The notes under the pieces are model-generated. The model worked only from the letters and a program-made list of their open reading frames with translations, did no database searches and was not told where the DNA came from. Shown in pieces: positions 4,941 through 5,749 of a stretch of 5,749 nt of DNA. Each line of letters starts with the position of its first letter. The first letter of the stretch is position 1. The DNA is taken from contig DATDVD010000042.1 in assembly GCA_035290065.1 (NCBI GenBank), positions 1 through 5,749 on the forward strand, given 5' to 3'. The translations under genes and the position numbers were made by a program. The DNA comes from DATDVD01 sp035290065. Its GTDB lineage: Bacteria; Pseudomonadota; Gammaproteobacteria; Coxiellales; Coxiellaceae.

Positions 4941-5749
4941 TCAAGGAGGACGGCGTTTTGGACTTGGTGCCGGTGTAGCACCGGGTATAGAGGTAACTCC
5001 GGGAGTAGCTAAGGGTTCTATTGGGGGGGGAGCACTACCCACGGCTCCCGTATGAGGATGTCTACAAAAGGGTATGCCTTCTAAGGGATCACCTTTATGC
5101 TCACCGTGCTGGCGAGAATTTAAATGAAACATTACCACGACTAAAAAAACAAAGCTGACGAATAAAACAGACGGTAAAGCCGGTGTTATCGCGTGGGCGA
5201 GAGTTGAGGTTAGCAGGTTGACTCCTAACAATCCTCCGCACCCCAGGGCACTGAAGATACACAGTGCCAAGGCCCAATGTTTCCATTTACGATAAAACGT
5301 AGGAAAGAAAGAGCCTTCTTCCGGGCGTTTACCGTGGAGCAACGCTCTATTGTATTGGTAATGATAGTCCGTGGCAAAGCTCGCTAATAAGCTTAGCCAA
5401 GTACCTATGGCCGTAATAGTAGCGATCAGAGGAGTGGTGGGTAATAGGGAAACTGCAATAATTCCTAGAAATCCGCCGAGCGTGAGAAATGCCGCGATAA
5501 AGTGAGCCGTTCGCCACCGCTGTTGCTGTTGATAGGCAAGAAGTCCTGCCGCTTTAGCTTGCCTTCCTACAAAAGTCACCCCTCCACTTTTTTCAGAATG
5601 ATGCCCTGCGGGTATAAAATCGTCATCGGGCGGGTCCTGCAAGAGGGGAGCAGGAGGTAGCACATGAGGTCGCTCAGCAGGAATTTCGTCGGGGCTTATT
5701 AGCGCATCAAATTGTTCCCTAAGCCCTTGCACTTCCACTACCCAAGAGC
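4941..5749 (-). CDS. Unrecognised four-helix membrane protein with Pro-rich tail, 5' end outside window
   Basis: I do not recognise this protein. The frame ends at TGA (4943-4941) and is open to the window edge. A GTG at 5738 would give 265 residues, but no ribosome site is visible there and the frame continues upstream (SWVV before it), so the start is probably outside. Counting from that GTG: an acidic, Pro-rich N-terminal region (1-55); hydrophobic segments at about 79-98 and 103-122; a polar 30-residue connector rich in Tyr, Arg and Lys (RPEEGSFFPTFYRKWKH, 138-154); two more hydrophobic segments at about 155-178 and 187-206; then a polar His-rich stretch (CRHPHTGAVG) and a Pro/Ala/Thr tail ending PKRRPP. 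This predicts two membrane hairpins with both tails on the same side. The tail begins at a C8 tract. It stands 74 bp upstream of ubiK on the same strand. A secreted membrane-inserting protein is possible but unproven. Confidence 0.7.
   Translation of the reverse strand, partial: SWVVEVQGLREQFDALISPDEIPAERPHVLPPAPLLQDPPDDDFIPAGHHSEKSGGVTFVGRQAKAAGLLAYQQQQRWRTAHFIAAFLTLGGFLGIIAVSLLPTTPLIATITAIGTWLSLLASFATDYHYQYNRALLHGKRPEEGSFFPTFYRKWKHWALALCIFSALGCGGLLGVNLLTSTLAHAITPALPSVLFVSFVFLVVVMFHLNSRQHGEHKGDPLEGIPFCRHPHTGAVGSAPPPIEPLATPGVTSIPGATPAPSPKRRPP
5023..5030 (-). repeat. C8 homopolymer tract inside the membrane-protein gene
   Basis: Eight G on the + strand, read as eight C in the coding strand, encode the APPP that starts the Pro-rich tail. 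Tracts of this length can slip during replication. One extra base here would put the gene into the ubiK reading frame, which is open from 5034 through the ubiK stop. Length change in real populations is not shown by the sequence. Confidence 0.6.

Noticed and set aside
4645..4944. A longer 99-residue UbiK starting at TTG 4944
   Set aside because: The extra 26 residues show no UbiK homology, the TTG overlaps the upstream stop codon, and a strong ribosome site sits directly before the internal ATG at 4866.
4867..4944. Possible ubiK promoter (TTGATA on the - strand at 4944-4939)
   Set aside because: The -35-like box has no acceptable -10 box at 15-19 bp; the nearest AATAAT is 23 bp away.
3139..5054. 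A 12-base repeat GGCTCCCGTATG at 3139-3150 and 5043-5054
   Set aside because: About one exact 12-mer pair is expected by chance in a window of this size, the flanks differ, and both copies lie in unrelated coding sequence.
1..5749. CRISPR arrays, tRNA or rRNA genes, insertion sequences and attachment sites
   Set aside because: No regular direct repeats, cloverleaf sequence, transposase fragment or terminal inverted repeats were seen; nearly all bases are accounted for by coding sequence.

Overview
The window looks like a piece of a moderately AT-rich gammaproteobacterial chromosome. The ubiquinone genes resemble the ubiE-ubiJ-ubiB operon of Enterobacteria, Legionella and Coxiella. The unusual end genes (an Ala/Pro/Ser-rich tail and a protein with paired membrane hairpins) and the short UbiB and UbiK proteins would fit a host-associated relative, perhaps in the Legionellales. 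That placement is an inference from remembered family sequences and is not secure to genus.

Layout: positions 1-285 hold the 3' end of an unrecognised + strand gene with a very Ala-rich C-terminus. The 98-bp gap after it carries a strong intrinsic terminator and, overlapping it, a well-matched sigma-70-type promoter whose predicted start lies only about 2 nt before the ubiE start codon. Then ubiE, ubiJ and ubiB follow on the + strand (384-3081), joined by 1-nt and 4-nt overlaps. After a 53-bp convergent gap come, on the - strand, comM (3135-4643), ubiK (4645-4866) and the 3' part of an unrecognised gene for a four-helix membrane protein (4941 to the window edge).

Four of the six genes with a recognisable or partly recognisable product concern aerobic ubiquinone synthesis: UbiE (C-methylation), UbiJ and UbiK (lipid-binding and accessory partners of the Ubi complex) and UbiB (atypical kinase/ATPase of the UbiB/ADCK family). 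ComM is the branch-migration AAA+ helicase of natural transformation and is intact here. Ordinary content dominates. The points worth a second look are the terminator-embedded promoter with a near-leaderless ubiE mRNA, a UbiB lacking its usual C-terminal transmembrane hairpin, a C8 tract in the membrane-protein gene whose -1 frame stays open into ubiK, and the two unidentified genes at the edges.
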